Of a DNA stretch of 64,000 nucleotides, positions 1 to 10,502 are shown in pieces (positions within the stretch are counted from its first letter, which is position 1; every line of letters starts with the position of its first letter). This DNA comes from Sporosarcina ureae (GTDB lineage Bacteria; Bacillota; Bacilli; Bacillales_A; Planococcaceae): assembly GCF_002109325.1 (NCBI RefSeq), contig NZ_CP015348.1, positions 2,481,501-2,545,500 of the forward strand, in the 5' to 3' direction. The position numbers and the translations under genes were made by a program. Below the pieces are notes generated by a model, which searched no databases, was not told where the DNA came from, and worked only from the letters and a program-made list of their open reading frames with translations.

Positions 1-33
1 TTCTCTATATTCAAGAAAAAAGGAGTGCAAACT

Positions 34-267
34 ATGGACAGCATGCTAGGCAGCAATCCATTACTCGCGATGGTATCGCATATCTTCTTCATCGGCGTTA
101 GCTTCTATGCACTACAAGCTATCTTGCCAGAAAATATCATACGAAAAAATCGTGTATTCCAAACACAACTTTTGTTTATTTTGCTAAGTATTGCTATCGG
201 CTCGACCGTATCAAAATTCTTTTTAGACATATCCTATTGGTCAGGAAGATGGGCAACTTGGTTTTGA
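34..267 (+). CDS. ywzB: YwzB-like DUF1146 small membrane protein
   Basis: A 77-residue protein with two predicted membrane helices (about residues 8-30 and 45-65) and the conserved end IAIGSTVSKFFLDI followed by a Trp/Ser-rich tail, matching the DUF1146/YwzB family. An in-frame GTG lies 9 bases upstream, but AAAGGAGTG at 19-27 is placed correctly for the ATG at 34. In B. subtilis ywzB lies between the ATP synthase operon and murAA, the same order as here. The function of the family is unknown. The identification rests on remembered family sequence and synteny. Confidence 0.85.
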   Translation: MDSMLGSNPLLAMVSHIFFIGVSFYALQAILPENIIRKNRVFQTQLLFILLSIAIGSTVSKFFLDISYWSGRWATWF

Positions 268-329
268 TTTCCTTCAGCTGAAGCTCTACTAGCCTCACAA
301 CGGAAATCAGAACTCTAGCTGAAGGAAAT
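267..329. repeat. 13-bp perfect inverted repeat after ywzB
   Basis: ATTTCCTTCAGCT at 267-279 is exactly inverted at 317-329, leaving a 37-base loop that itself contains CGGAAATC. There is no T-run, so it is not an ordinary terminator. The ends resemble the GATTTCC/GGAAATC ends of the dispersed repeats described elsewhere, so it may be a degenerate family member. Confidence 0.6.
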
Positions 330-377
330 TAAAACGAATAAGTTAATGAAAGAATTGGTCAATTTATAAGCACCGTT

Positions 378-443
378 GATTTCCATTCCAGACGGACGCG
401 TTCTGAGGGCACGGCTTCAATCTCCTCGTCTGCAACGGAAATC
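378..443. repeat. dispersed palindromic repeat, copy 1 (short form)
   Basis: GATTTCC at 378-384 pairs with GGAAATC at 437-443, and AGACG pairs with CGTCT just inside. The inner sequence (GACGGACGCG, then GGGCACGGCTTCA) resembles the GGCGGACGCTTTC core of the copies near 20.5, 28.5 and 30.7 kb. It lies in the 540-base non-coding gap before murA. I see no gene between 268 and 806 and only the promoter listed separately. Confidence 0.55.
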
Positions 444-650
444 CCGAACGCGTATCAAGTTTTGAGTTACCTGCCACAACTCTGTAATATTCATGTAATA
501 AAAATAACGGCAAACACGTGTAAAATGTAGGATTAACGGGTATTAGCAGTAATGTGGCTAAATAAATGGGTCATTTGTAATCACATTGTGTCATATCAAA
601 ACATATACTACATCACGCAAGAAATAACACAAAACTGCGCCGGAAGTTAC

Positions 651-679
651 TTGTTTAGTAAGGTTTTACAAGGTACAAT
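651..679 (+). promoter_or_regulatory. probable sigma-A promoter for murA
   Basis: TTGTTT (651-656) and TACAAT (674-679) are separated by 17 bases and lie about 130 bases upstream of the murA start. It is the best-spaced pair in the gap; the -35 box is weak. Confidence 0.5.
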
Positions 680-806
680 AGTAGATGTTTTATATGTTAA
701 ATTTGGAAACTGACAAATGACTAGGCTTCAACAATGAAAATGTTTATAGACGATTTTTGATAATAGGCTGTGGATGAAGGATAAATTGGACTCGGAGGGG
801 CTATTG

Positions 807-2102
807 GTGGAAAAAATTATTATTAACGGCGGACGGACTTTAAAAGGGAACGTACGTGTAGAGGGTGCAAAGAACGCGGTATTACCGATCTTGGCTGCTG
901 CTTTATTGGCATCTGAAGGAGTGAACGTCATTCGTGATGTTCCTAACCTATCGGATGTTCGGACAATCAATGAAGTGCTAAAAAGTTTAAACGCAAAGAT
1001 CACGCATGATCCGGAAAACGGGGAAGTCATCGTAGATTCACGTGGAAGACTAGCAGACGAAGCACAATTTGAATTTGTACGTAAAATGCGCGCATCCATT
1101 TTAGTAATGGGACCGTTACTGGCGCGTAACGGATTCGCACGTGTCGCATTACCAGGCGGCTGTGCAATCGGTTCAAGACCTATCGATCAACATTTGAAAG
1201 GCTTCGAAGCAATGGGAGCGGAAATTTCATTTGGACATGGACATGTCGAAGCGAAAGTAGATGGCCGATTAAAAGGCGCAAAAATCTACTTGGATTTCCC
1301 GAGCGTAGGCGCAACAGAAAACATTATGACAGCTGCTGCTCTCGCTGAAGGTACAACGATCATCGAGAACGCTGCGAAAGAACCTGAAATCGTCGACTTG
1401 GCGAATTTCATCAATGAAATGGGCGGTAAAGTAGTAGGTGCAGGTACGGATAACATTCGTATTGAAGGTGTAACAACAATGTATGCATCCACTCACCATA
1501 TTATACCGGATCGTATCGAAGCAGGAACATTCATGGTAGCTGCAGCAATCACAGGCGGAGACGTCACGATTGAAAACGCGGTTCCTGAACACTCGACTGC
1601 TTTGATTTCAAAATTAACTGAAATGGGTGTAGTCATCACGGAATTGGATGAAGGGGTTCGTATCACAGCGAAACACCCACTTAAGGCTGTCGATTTGAAG
1701 ACAATGCCGCATCCAGGTTTCCCTACAGATATGCAATCACAAATGATGGCATTGATGTTAACAGCTACCGGTATCGGTGTGTTGACTGAAACTGTATTTG
1801 AAAATCGCTTCATGCACGTGGAAGAATTCCGCCGTATGAACGCAGACGTAAAAATTGAAGGACGTTCTGTTATTGTTTCAGGACCTTCAAAAATCCAGGG
1901 AGCGGAAGTCGCAGCCACAGACTTGCGTGCCGCTGCATCACTCATCCTAGCCGGACTCGTAGCAGAAGGTATTACACGTGTGACGGAATTGGTTCACTTA
2001 GATCGCGGTTATGTGGACTTTGACAAGAAACTCAAAGCCCTAGGCGCAGACATAACACGTGTCTCTACTGAACAAGAAGTTACTGAATCTCAATTAGCAT
2101 AA
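807..2102 (+). CDS. murA: UDP-N-acetylglucosamine 1-carboxyvinyltransferase MurA
   Basis: Cytoplasmic enzyme of the first committed step of peptidoglycan synthesis: it transfers enolpyruvate from PEP to UDP-GlcNAc. The 431-residue protein has the family length, with K22-N23 in [10 protein letters not shown] and the catalytic, fosfomycin-target cysteine near residue 119 in [10 protein letters not shown] start it at GTG 807 (Met-Glu-Lys-Ile, as in B. subtilis MurAA), served by GGAGGGG at 794-800; TTG 804 and ATG 774 are in-frame alternatives with poorer spacing or family fit. It precedes spoIID as in B. subtilis, so it is the murAA paralogue. A hairpin terminator separates it from spoIID. Confidence 0.95.
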   Translation: MEKIIINGGRTLKGNVRVEGAKNAVLPILAAALLASEGVNVIRDVPNLSDVRTINEVLKSLNAKITHDPENGEVIVDSRGRLADEAQFEFVRKMRASILVMGPLLARNGFARVALPGGCAIGSRPIDQHLKGFEAMGAEISFGHGHVEAKVDGRLKGAKIYLDFPSVGATENIMTAAALAEGTTIIENAAKEPEIVDLANFINEMGGKVVGAGTDNIRIEGVTTMYASTHHIIPDRIEAGTFMVAAAITGGDVTIENAVPEHSTALISKLTEMGVVITELDEGVRITAKHPLKAVDLKTMPHPGFPTDMQSQMMALMLTATGIGVLTETVFENRFMHVEEFRRMNADVKIEGRSVIVSGPSKIQGAEVAATDLRAAASLILAGLVAEGITRVTELVHLDRGYVDFDKKLKALGADITRVSTEQEVTESQLA

Positions 2103-2110
2103 TCTTCAAG

Positions 2111-2142
2111 ACCATGGACAGTTTACTGTTCATGGTTTTTTC
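2111..2142 (+). terminator. Rho-independent terminator of murA
   Basis: ACCATGGACAGT pairs with ACTGTTCATGGT around a 3-base loop and is followed by a run of T residues. Confidence 0.85.
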
Positions 2143-2154
2143 GATTTTTACAAT

Positions 2155-2183
2155 GAATACACGATTGTTCGCTAACATATAGT
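2155..2183 (+). promoter_or_regulatory. possible sigma-E promoter of spoIID
   Basis: GAATACA (2155-2161) and CATATAGT (2176-2183) with a 14-base spacer fit the sigma-E pattern (ATA-containing -35, CATA-type -10). Transcription would start at about 2190, almost on the annotated ATG, so either the mRNA is nearly leaderless or the real spoIID start lies downstream. The assignment is helped by the known sigma-E control of spoIID. Confidence 0.4.
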
Positions 2184-2188
2184 CTAGT

Positions 2189-3136
2189 ATGTACAAAAAA
2201 CTACTCGTTTTATTCATTATTTTCACATTATTTATTATTCCTATTCTTGTAAGACAAGCGCCAGAGTTGAAACTGGTAGAACAGCGAGAGGAGAAGTACT
2301 GCGATGTGTTGATTACGGTCATAGGTGTGGACGAGCCGATTCCGTTAGAAGAATATGTTGTCGGGGTCGTAGCGGGAGAGATGCCTGCCGATTTTCATCC
2401 GGAAGCATTGAAGGCGCAAGTAATTGCTGCTCGCACCTATGCGGCTAGAAACACGGATAAAGGGGTCAAGCCTATTGCCAAAGACGTCTCTGCGCAAGTA
2501 TATCGTACAGAAGCAGAGCGCAAAGAACGCTGGGGCAAGTCATTCAAAGACAATGAAAAGAAAGTCCGCCAAGCAGCTGAAGCGACTGAAGGTAAAATTA
2601 TTGTATATGGAGAAGAAATTATATCTGCCATGTTTTTCTCTACATCTAACGGCAAAACGGAAGCCGCGCAAAACTTCAGCGGCAATCCGGTTGAATATTT
2701 ACAAAGTGTAGATAGCCCAGGTGAAGAAGATGTGGCGCCAACCGTAGAGCGCAAGCAAGAATTAACATTAACGGAGTGGAATCGTAAACTCGGTTTCAAT
2801 TGGAATGCTAACCAATTCCGCGAACTACAACTCGTGCGTAATCAAACGGGACGTGTTCAGAAAATCATCGCAGGCCCCTATGAAACGAGCGGACGACAGA
2901 TCCGAGAAAAACTTCATTTGGCTTCCACCGATTTCAATATCGCCTATGACGTTAACAATCAAATCGTCCTTATTACGACCGTTGGTTATGGCCATGGCGT
3001 CGGGATGAGTCAGTATGGTGCGGAAGCTTTCGCGCAAAAAGGATGGACCGCCGATCAAATTCTGTCGCACTATTATACAGGTACAAAAATACAAAAAATA
3101 AATTTACCTGAAGATCGATGTTTAAAATCCCCGTAA
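2189..3136 (+). CDS. spoIID: stage II sporulation protein D (SpoIID)
   Basis: Peptidoglycan lytic transglycosylase of the DMP engulfment complex, which acts in the mother cell membrane during sporulation. The 315-residue protein has an N-terminal membrane anchor (about residues 3-22), then the SpoIID core: LEEYVVGVVAGEMP, HPEALKAQVIAARTYAARN, and the C-terminal GYGHGVGMSQYGAEAFAQKG typical of the family. B. subtilis SpoIID uses a glutamate in the EYVVGVV-like segment for catalysis, and Glu is present here. There is no strong ribosome site before ATG 2189, so the start is uncertain. spoIIQ follows 30 bases downstream. Confidence 0.93.
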   Translation: MYKKLLVLFIIFTLFIIPILVRQAPELKLVEQREEKYCDVLITVIGVDEPIPLEEYVVGVVAGEMPADFHPEALKAQVIAARTYAARNTDKGVKPIAKDVSAQVYRTEAERKERWGKSFKDNEKKVRQAAEATEGKIIVYGEEIISAMFFSTSNGKTEAAQNFSGNPVEYLQSVDSPGEEDVAPTVERKQELTLTEWNRKLGFNWNANQFRELQLVRNQTGRVQKIIAGPYETSGRQIREKLHLASTDFNIAYDVNNQIVLITTVGYGHGVGMSQYGAEAFAQKGWTADQILSHYYTGTKIQKINLPEDRCLKSP

Positions 3137-3166
3137 CTTGCAAAGAATGCAAGTGAGGTGATGAAC

Positions 3167-3823
3167 ATGCGAGAAGAAAAACCAAAGGCCCCTTCTCAGG
3201 AGATCAAGAAAACGAAGAACGGCTGGTTCTGGCCTGCCATTTATACGAGCGTAGCGCTCTTATTCATCGGCATGGTATGGGGATACACCGCATTGACGAC
3301 GGAAGAATCTGTCCCGTCTGAAGTTGCAAAAGTAGACCAGCCAAAAGAAAATGTCACGGTAGAAACAAATGCATCAAAGGAAACACTGAAGTATCCATTC
3401 GATGAAGCAAAAGTAGATTCAGTCGCCATCTTACAAGAATTTTATGATGCAGAAGCAGACGAAGCAGTGCGTGAGAAAGCACTACTCGTATTCAACCAGA
3501 CGTACGTCACCAGCAAAGGACTTTCTTTATCGATGGACGGTGAACCGTTCGAAGCTGTAGCGGCAATGAGCGGAACAGTCGAAGAAGTCATCGTGGACTC
3601 ATTCAAAGGAACAGAAGTCCGTTTGAAACACGCGGACGGTAAGACGACGATCTACGGTTCGTTAACAGGTGTACTTGTGAAAGAAGGCGACACAGTCCAA
3701 CAGGGGCAAGTGCTCGCGACAACGACTCAGAATGAATGGAATCCTGAAGCAGGCATCCACTTGCAATTCGAAATCCAGCAAGACGGAGTCGCCGTGAATC
3801 CACATGATTTCCTAGCATTTTAA
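3167..3823 (+). CDS. spoIIQ: SpoIIQ-type forespore engulfment protein, degenerate M23 (LytM) domain
   Basis: SpoIIQ spans the forespore membrane and pairs with mother-cell SpoIIIAH across the intermembrane space. The 218-residue protein has one membrane helix (about residues 21-42), a linker and a C-terminal M23 fold. The zinc ligands are missing: where active M23 enzymes have HxGxD the sequence reads SKGLSLS, and the HxH motif reads HLQ, so it should be a binding domain, not a peptidase, as known for B. subtilis SpoIIQ. Start chosen at ATG 3167, five bases after GAGGTGA; GTG 3158 and ATG 3161 overlap that site. It follows spoIID directly. Confidence 0.85.
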   Translation: MREEKPKAPSQEIKKTKNGWFWPAIYTSVALLFIGMVWGYTALTTEESVPSEVAKVDQPKENVTVETNASKETLKYPFDEAKVDSVAILQEFYDAEADEAVREKALLVFNQTYVTSKGLSLSMDGEPFEAVAAMSGTVEEVIVDSFKGTEVRLKHADGKTTIYGSLTGVLVKEGDTVQQGQVLATTTQNEWNPEAGIHLQFEIQQDGVAVNPHDFLAF

Positions 3824-3835
3824 TAGGTAGCATCC

Positions 3836-3867
3836 AAGCCATTCCACCCCCCTGGAATGGCTTTTTT
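3836..3867 (+). terminator. terminator after spoIIQ
   Basis: AAGCCATTCCA and TGGAATGGCTT form an 11-bp stem around six C residues, followed by six T residues. Confidence 0.9.
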
Positions 3868-3895
3868 CATATGTTGACACACGTTCGCATACACT
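3867..3895 (+). promoter_or_regulatory. sigma-E-type promoter of spoIIID
   Basis: TCATATG (3867-3873) and CATACACT (3888-3895), 14 bases apart, match the sigma-E consensus closely. They end 38 bases before the spoIIID start. B. subtilis spoIIID is transcribed by sigma-E, so sequence and knowledge agree. Confidence 0.7.
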
Positions 3896-3933
3896 ACATT
3901 AGTCAAAGGAGTGAATAGAGAAAGGAAGAGGGC

Positions 3934-4206
3934 GTGCACGAGCAAATTAGAAAACGCTGCGTACGACTGGGCAAGCTACTGATCGAGACCAACTTGACAG
4001 TGCGCGCGCTAGCCAATGCGACCGGCTACTCTAAAAGTACGGTCCACAAAGACTTAACGGAACGACTACCGAATGTAGATCCATGCTTGTCACGGAAAGT
4101 CGCAGAAATTTTGGCTTATCATAAATCCATCCGCCACTTGCGCGGAGGAGAAGCCACCCGACAAAAATGGAAAAATGAAAACGAAGCACAAAAAGCAGAT
4201 GCCTAG
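3934..4206 (+). CDS. spoIIID: sporulation transcription factor SpoIIID
   Basis: Mother-cell DNA-binding regulator that activates and represses many sigma-E and sigma-K genes. The 90-residue protein has the helix-turn-helix SKSTVHKDLTERLP (about residues 34-47) and the basic segment YHKSIRHLRGGEAT near residues 66-79, both nearly invariant in the family. Translation begins at GTG 3934, preceded by AAAGGAAGAGG. In B. subtilis mbl follows directly; here a 21-bp repeat array and glpK separate them. Confidence 0.95.
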   Translation: MHEQIRKRCVRLGKLLIETNLTVRALANATGYSKSTVHKDLTERLPNVDPCLSRKVAEILAYHKSIRHLRGGEATRQKWKNENEAQKADA

Positions 4207-4333
4207 CCACACTGAAAATGAAGCAGTAATGTACTGTACCCATACAAGCAGCCTGAAATCATGAGCAGCTATCCAGATGATCGTGTATCTGGGTAGCTTT
4301 TGTTTGGTTATGTTTCTATGCTGCTAGCTATCC

Positions 4334-4802
4334 GCTCTATGCATGTCCGCGAACGCTCTATGCGTCGCCTTATCCGCTCTATCGCCCGCGCCATTCGCTC
4401 TATCCCAGTCCGCGAGTGCTCTAAGCGTCGCCCTATCCGCTCTATCGCCCGAGCTATCCGCTCTATCCCAGTCCGCGAGTGCTCTAAGCGTCGCCCTATC
4501 CGCTCTATCGCCCGCGCCATTCGCTCTATCCCAGTCCGCGAGTGCTCTAAGCGTCATCTTATCCGCTCTATCGCCCGCGCCATTCGCTCTATCCCAGTCC
4601 GCGAGTGCTCTAAGCGTCGTCCTATCCGCTCTATCGCCCGCGCTATTCGCTCTATCCGCGTCCGCGAGTGCTCTATGCGTCGTCCTATCCGCTCTATCGG
4701 CCGCGCCATTCGCTCTATCCCTGTCCGCGAGTGCTCTATGCGTCGTCCTATCCGCTCTATCGGCCGCGCCATTCGCTCTATCTCCGTCCACAAACGCTCT
4801 AT
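4334..4802. repeat. 21-bp-period GCTCTAT array 1 (23 units, 63-bp higher order)
   Basis: GCTCTAT or GCTCTAA recurs at 4334, 4355, 4376 and so on to 4796 with no deviation from a 21-base step: 23 units. Fillers between heptamers cycle in threes (CGCCCGCGCCATTC, CCCAGTCCGCGAGT, GCGTCGCCCTATCC types), giving a 63-base super-unit. Because 21 is divisible by 3, all frames give seven-residue repeats such as ALSALSP; these are not genes. The array lies between spoIIID and glpK. Confidence 0.95.
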
Positions 4803-4873
4803 CACCCCACCAACCGCCTAAACCCACAAAACCATGTATAATAGACAACAAAACAAAGCAACGGGAGGAATGA

Positions 4874-6370
<1,497 letters not shown>

Positions 6371-6376
6371 TTCTTC

Positions 6377-6405
6377 AGCCGCCGCTAACTTGCTGGCGGC
6401 TTTTT
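6377..6405 (+). terminator. terminator after glpK
   Basis: AGCCGCC (6377-6383) pairs with GGCGGCT (6395-6401), followed by T residues. Confidence 0.88.
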
Positions 6406-6427
6406 GATTTGTCAACCTATCGAACGA

Positions 6428-6456
6428 TGTCAAATAAAGTAGAAATATGATATAAT
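6428..6456 (+). promoter_or_regulatory. probable sigma-A promoter of mbl
   Basis: TGTCAA (6428-6433), 17-base spacer, perfect TATAAT (6451-6456), about 55 bases upstream of the start codon. Confidence 0.55.
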
Positions 6457-6511
6457 GAACAGCTAGAGAGTTTAACCAGACAGGACGGATGGGGAAGGGG
6501 ATAGAGTCACG

Positions 6512-7513
6512 ATGTTTTCGAAAGAAATTGGGATCGACTTGGGTACTGCCAATATATTGATATATATGAAAGACCATGGTCTTGTCATCAACGAGCCGGC
6601 TATCATGGCGATCGATAAACGTTCGGATGAACCGATAGCTTTTGGTATAGAGGCCAATCAAATGATTGGTCGTGCACCAGAATATATCCAAATCGTACGC
6701 TCAATGAAAGACGGGAACATTGCGGACTTCGATATGGCCCGTGTATTGATTCAGCACTTCCTCGAGAAAGCGCAAGGAAAGGGCTTACGTGGCAAACCCC
6801 ATATTACGATGTGCTGTAAAGCGGATACGACCCGTGTAGAAAAAAGCGTCATCCAACAAGTAGTGATGGGAGCCGGAGCCAAACAGGTCGTGATCGAGGA
6901 AGAATCGAAAGTGGCGGCAATCGGAGCGGGAATTGATATATCAAAACCTTCAGGCAATATGATAGTCGATTTGGGCGCCGGTACGACAGACGCGTCCGTG
7001 CTTTCAATGGGGGAAATCGTATCCTTTAAAACTACGAATATCGGTGGCCTTTATTTTGATCAGTGCATTATTCAACATATACGAAGAAAACATGATGTAT
7101 ATATAGGCGAAAAAACAGCAGAACAAGTAAAAAAAGAAATTGGTCTAGTAGTAATGGGCGGACAGAAGCCGAGCGCGATGAACGTGCACGGTAGTGACCT
7201 AGCGACAGGTATTCCGAAGACGATTGAAGTGACAGCCGAAGAGATCCATCAGGCATTACGTGTGCCAATCAGTAAAATCGTCCAGACGACAAAAGACGCA
7301 TTGGAAGAAACGCCACCGGAGCTCGCTGCAGACGTAGCGCAGCGCGGCATCATTTTAATCGGTGGCGGCGCATTGCTTCCTGGGATCGATACCTTATTAT
7401 CCGAACATTTGAAAGTCCCGGTTTTCATTGCAGAAAATCCGCTCACTTGTATTGCGCAAGGTACGGGTATGTTAATGAACAAAGCGGGTAAAGCCTCAAC
7501 ACGCATAAATTGA
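6512..7513 (+). CDS. mbl: rod-shape-determining actin homologue Mbl
   Basis: MreB-family cytoskeletal ATPase that directs lateral wall synthesis from the inner face of the membrane. The 333-residue protein shows phosphate-1 GIDLGTANILIY (residues 7-18), phosphate-2 DLGAGTTDASVLSMG (about 154-168) and the adenosine motif GGGALLPGID near residue 289. Position between spoIIID and flhO is that of Mbl rather than MreB or MreBH in B. subtilis. ATG 6512 follows GGAAGGGGATA. Confidence 0.93.
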   Translation: MFSKEIGIDLGTANILIYMKDHGLVINEPAIMAIDKRSDEPIAFGIEANQMIGRAPEYIQIVRSMKDGNIADFDMARVLIQHFLEKAQGKGLRGKPHITMCCKADTTRVEKSVIQQVVMGAGAKQVVIEEESKVAAIGAGIDISKPSGNMIVDLGAGTTDASVLSMGEIVSFKTTNIGGLYFDQCIIQHIRRKHDVYIGEKTAEQVKKEIGLVVMGGQKPSAMNVHGSDLATGIPKTIEVTAEEIHQALRVPISKIVQTTKDALEETPPELAADVAQRGIILIGGGALLPGIDTLLSEHLKVPVFIAENPLTCIAQGTGMLMNKAGKASTRIN

Positions 7514-7591
7514 CCTGCCATGCAAGCGGCAAGTAGTGTATACTAAAAAGAACGATTTATCTGAAATGATGATGCGAAGGAGTGAAATGAA

Positions 7592-8416
7592 ATGTTTCGT
7601 GGTTTTTATACAGTAGGATCAGGCATGATCGCACAGCAACGCCGTACGGAAATGCTGTCCAATAATATCGCGAACGCCAATACGCCAGGCTATAAAGCTG
7701 AGCAGTCGACGATTCGTGCGTTCCCGGAAATGTTCATGTCCCGATTGGATTCGATGCGCGTACCGACGGAAAAAGGCTTGAGCTTCAATAACCTTTCCAA
7801 AGTAGGCGAATTATCGACAGGCGTCTATATGCAAGAAACCTTGCCTTTATTCGCGCAAGGACAATTGCGGGAGACTGAACAAAAGACCGATATAGCATTA
7901 ATTGATGGACCGATGGAAGTGGACGAAGAAACCGGTGTTGCAGGTACTGTGTTTTTCACGCTTGAAGGCGAGAATGGCGGTCAATACTATACACGAAACG
8001 GGAATTTCGCAGTCAACGCTGAAGGCTACCTGACCAATCCATCCGGCCTATTTGTCCTTGACGATGCGGGCAACCGGATCGAACTGGCAAGTGACGATAT
8101 TCGCGTGACGGATTCAGGCGTAGTTTTCGCAGGGGAAACGGAAGTGGCGACACTAGGGATTGCCTACTCTGACGGACCCAATGCGCTGTCCAAGCAAGAC
8201 AATGGACTGTACACGACAACGGACGGCAATGCATTGCCAACTGGCGGCACATACTCGATGCAACAAGGCTATCTCGAAGATTCCAACGTCGATGCCGCGC
8301 GCTCGATGACGGATATGCTGACAGCTTACCGTGCATTTGAAGCCAATCAAAAGATTCTTCAAGCCTATGATCGCAGTATGGAAAAAGCGGTCAATGAAGT
8401 AGGACGAGTCAATTAA
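7592..8416 (+). CDS. flhO: flagellar hook-basal body rod protein FlhO (FlgF/FlgG family)
   Basis: A 274-residue distal-rod protein of the flagellar basal body, exported by the type III flagellar apparatus. The N-terminal motif LSNNIANANTPGYKA (about residues 23-37) and the C-terminal helix with MLTAYRAFEANQKILQAYD are the rod-protein coiled-coil signatures; YTRNGNFAVNAEGYL lies in between. RBS GAAGGAGTG precedes the ATG. It pairs with flhP 40 bases downstream, as in B. subtilis. Confidence 0.92.
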   Translation: MFRGFYTVGSGMIAQQRRTEMLSNNIANANTPGYKAEQSTIRAFPEMFMSRLDSMRVPTEKGLSFNNLSKVGELSTGVYMQETLPLFAQGQLRETEQKTDIALIDGPMEVDEETGVAGTVFFTLEGENGGQYYTRNGNFAVNAEGYLTNPSGLFVLDDAGNRIELASDDIRVTDSGVVFAGETEVATLGIAYSDGPNALSKQDNGLYTTTDGNALPTGGTYSMQQGYLEDSNVDAARSMTDMLTAYRAFEANQKILQAYDRSMEKAVNEVGRVN

Positions 8417-8456
8417 TGACTACATATAGAAACATGCGAAAAGGACGTGACCTTTT

Positions 8457-9290
8457 ATGATTCGCACGATGACCACCGCCACGAATACGATGAACCAGTT
8501 GCAGCAACGTCTTGACTTGATCGGCAACAACTTATCGAACGTCGGCACACATGGATATAAATCTTCGGACGCTACATTCCAGGAACTTTTATTCCAACAA
8601 ATGAATAACGACAAAGCAGATAAAGCGGACCGTAGCTCAGATTTTGGCATCCGCATGGGTACCGGCGCACATCTTGGAAGCTTGCAGATGAACTGGAAAG
8701 TCGGATCGGTCCAAGTAACGGATCGTCAACTCGACTTTGCGCTGACGGAACCGAAACAACATTTTAATTTGATTCAGCCAACGGATAATGGGGAAGAAAT
8801 CATATACTCGCGTAAGGGTAATTTCTATTTGTCACCAACTGCAAACGGCGACAATATGCTCGTCAATGAAGAAGGACTAGCAGTGGCGGATACAGCGGGA
8901 CGTCCCATCGTCTTTTCTGGGCAAGCGACGGACTATCAAATTCGTCCTAACGGTGTATTGCAAGTTACTACTCCGCAAGGCACGCAGGACTTCAATTTCG
9001 GTGTTACGGTTCTTGAAAAGCCAGATTCGATGGTTCAGCTTTCCGCAACGAACTTCGGTTTGCCGACGGATCTCGCAGCACTAGGACTTGCAGCTAATGA
9101 TTTGTTAACAGAAATGACCGGAGCGGGTCGAAACCAAATTGGCTTGCAAAATCAAGCACTCGAAACATCCAACGTAGAGTATGAAAAAGAAATGGCCGAT
9201 TTGATTTCGACGCAACGTGCCTATCAATTCAATGCACGTTCCGTAACTATGGCGGACCAGATGATGGGCTTAATTAATGGCATTCGCTAA
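8457..9290 (+). CDS. flhP: flagellar hook-basal body rod protein FlhP (FlgG family)
   Basis: A 277-residue second rod protein. The N-terminus has LQQRLDLIGNNLSNVGTHGYK, a slightly divergent version of the NNIANxxTxGYK motif, and the C-terminus has LISTQRAYQFNARSVTMADQMMGLINGIR. It lies in the same operon as flhO, and the spacing suggests joint transcription. RBS AAAAGGACGTGA precedes the ATG. Confidence 0.92.
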   Translation: MIRTMTTATNTMNQLQQRLDLIGNNLSNVGTHGYKSSDATFQELLFQQMNNDKADKADRSSDFGIRMGTGAHLGSLQMNWKVGSVQVTDRQLDFALTEPKQHFNLIQPTDNGEEIIYSRKGNFYLSPTANGDNMLVNEEGLAVADTAGRPIVFSGQATDYQIRPNGVLQVTTPQGTQDFNFGVTVLEKPDSMVQLSATNFGLPTDLAALGLAANDLLTEMTGAGRNQIGLQNQALETSNVEYEKEMADLISTQRAYQFNARSVTMADQMMGLINGIR

Positions 9291-9313
9291 CGCGTGCAAT
9301 AGGAGTACTGACT

Positions 9314-9928
9314 ATGAGTGAAAAACATACAAATTTTAAAAAAATAACAGAACCACTTTCCCCTGTGCAACCGTTTGAACCGTTGAAGACTAAGGAACCT
9401 GTAGAGCCAGCGAGCACACCGGAAATGGAAGATCCAATTGAACTGACAGAAACAGATCAGGACGTACCGACTGTAGCGGACGAAGTGGCTGTCACGCTGT
9501 CAGAGCCGCTTGTGACAGACGAAGTAGTTGGTGAAGACAATCAACCGATTGTGGAGCCGGAAGCTCTAGAAACAGCACCTGACGTCTCACAGCAAGAAGT
9601 AGAAGAAACGCTTCTAATCGAAACGGAACCTGTAAAAAAACTACCTGCACCAGAAGAATCCAACGCGTCGTTCTGGACGAAAATTCAGTCCAAATGGCCA
9701 CGCAAGGAGCGCACTAAAAAACCTATGAAACCTGTAAGTGAAATGCGCTGGGTTCAAGTCCGTATGATTCCAATCTGGCTACGCATGCTGATTTTACTCG
9801 TGCTTCTCGTCTTGGCCGCTGCAGTCGGTGCAATGGTAGGTTTTAGTGTGATCGGTGACGGCACAGCAGCCGATGTCTTCAAAAAAGAGACATGGCAACA
9901 TATTTTTGATATCATGAATGGTAAATAA
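9314..9928 (+). CDS. EpuA-like membrane protein (annotated in relatives as RNA polymerase subunit beta)
   Basis: A 204-residue protein. Residues 1-140 are acidic and low in complexity, rich in Glu, Pro and Thr, probably disordered in the cytoplasm. The C-terminus (about residues 140-204) has a basic stretch, [14 protein letters not shown], and one transmembrane helix followed by [12 protein letters not shown] and a short extracytoplasmic tail, matching the EpuA domain. Proteins with this domain are often misleadingly named DNA-directed RNA polymerase subunit beta; nothing here suggests catalysis. It lies between flhP and fabZ in the same direction, 23 bases after flhP. Confidence 0.75.
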   Translation: MSEKHTNFKKITEPLSPVQPFEPLKTKEPVEPASTPEMEDPIELTETDQDVPTVADEVAVTLSEPLVTDEVVGEDNQPIVEPEALETAPDVSQQEVEETLLIETEPVKKLPAPEESNASFWTKIQSKWPRKERTKKPMKPVSEMRWVQVRMIPIWLRMLILLVLLVLAAAVGAMVGFSVIGDGTAADVFKKETWQHIFDIMNGK

Positions 9929-9981
9929 GTACAGAAAGGTCTGACATCTTCAGAACCTCTGGAATAAAGGAGACACATTTC

Positions 9982-10416
9982 ATGCTGAACGCTACACAAA
10001 TACAAGAAATCATTCCGCATCGCTATCCATTCTTGCTCGTTGATCGCATCGAAGAGCTTGAAGAAGGTAAGCGTGCAGTCGGATTAAAAAACGTATCTAT
10101 CAATGAAGACTTTTTCAACGGCCATTTTCCTGGCTATCCCGTCATGCCAGGCGTTTTAATAGTAGAAGCACTAGCCCAAGTAGGCGCGGTCGCTTTGCTC
10201 AAGAAAGAAGAAAATAAAGGTCGTTTGGCATTTTTCGCGGGTATTGATAATTGCCGCTTCAAACGCCAAGTCACACCTGGCGACACGCTTCGTCTCGAAG
10301 TAGAAATTGTTCGCTTGCGCGGAACGATTGGCAAAGGAAAAGCCGTCGCTACCGTAGAAGGCGAAGTTGCATGTGAAGCAGATATTACATTCGCACTAGG
10401 ACCAGTCCAAGAGTAG
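9982..10416 (+). CDS. fabZ: (3R)-hydroxyacyl-ACP dehydratase FabZ
   Basis: Hot-dog-fold enzyme that dehydrates 3-hydroxyacyl-ACP in type II fatty acid synthesis. The 144-residue protein has [11 protein letters not shown] (residues 13-23) and the active-site segment [21 protein letters not shown], in which the His (about 50) and Glu (about 64) are catalytic. RBS AAAGGAGA is well placed. The gene closes the conserved mbl-flhO-flhP-fabZ block. Confidence 0.95.
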   Translation: MLNATQIQEIIPHRYPFLLVDRIEELEEGKRAVGLKNVSINEDFFNGHFPGYPVMPGVLIVEALAQVGAVALLKKEENKGRLAFFAGIDNCRFKRQVTPGDTLRLEVEIVRLRGTIGKGKAVATVEGEVACEADITFALGPVQE

Positions 10417-10426
10417 TACTATCGTT

Positions 10427-10453
10427 TTGCATAACACGGAAATTTGATATAAT
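10427..10453 (+). promoter_or_regulatory. possible promoter after fabZ
   Basis: TTGCAT (10427-10432) and TATAAT (10448-10453) are 15 bases apart, shorter than ideal. A start near 10460 would exclude the ATG at 10464 and supports ATG 10503 for the next gene. Confidence 0.4.
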
Positions 10454-10502
10454 AATCATTGGAATGCCAATACTGGCATACAGTGGGAGGGTACATTACA
10501 GC

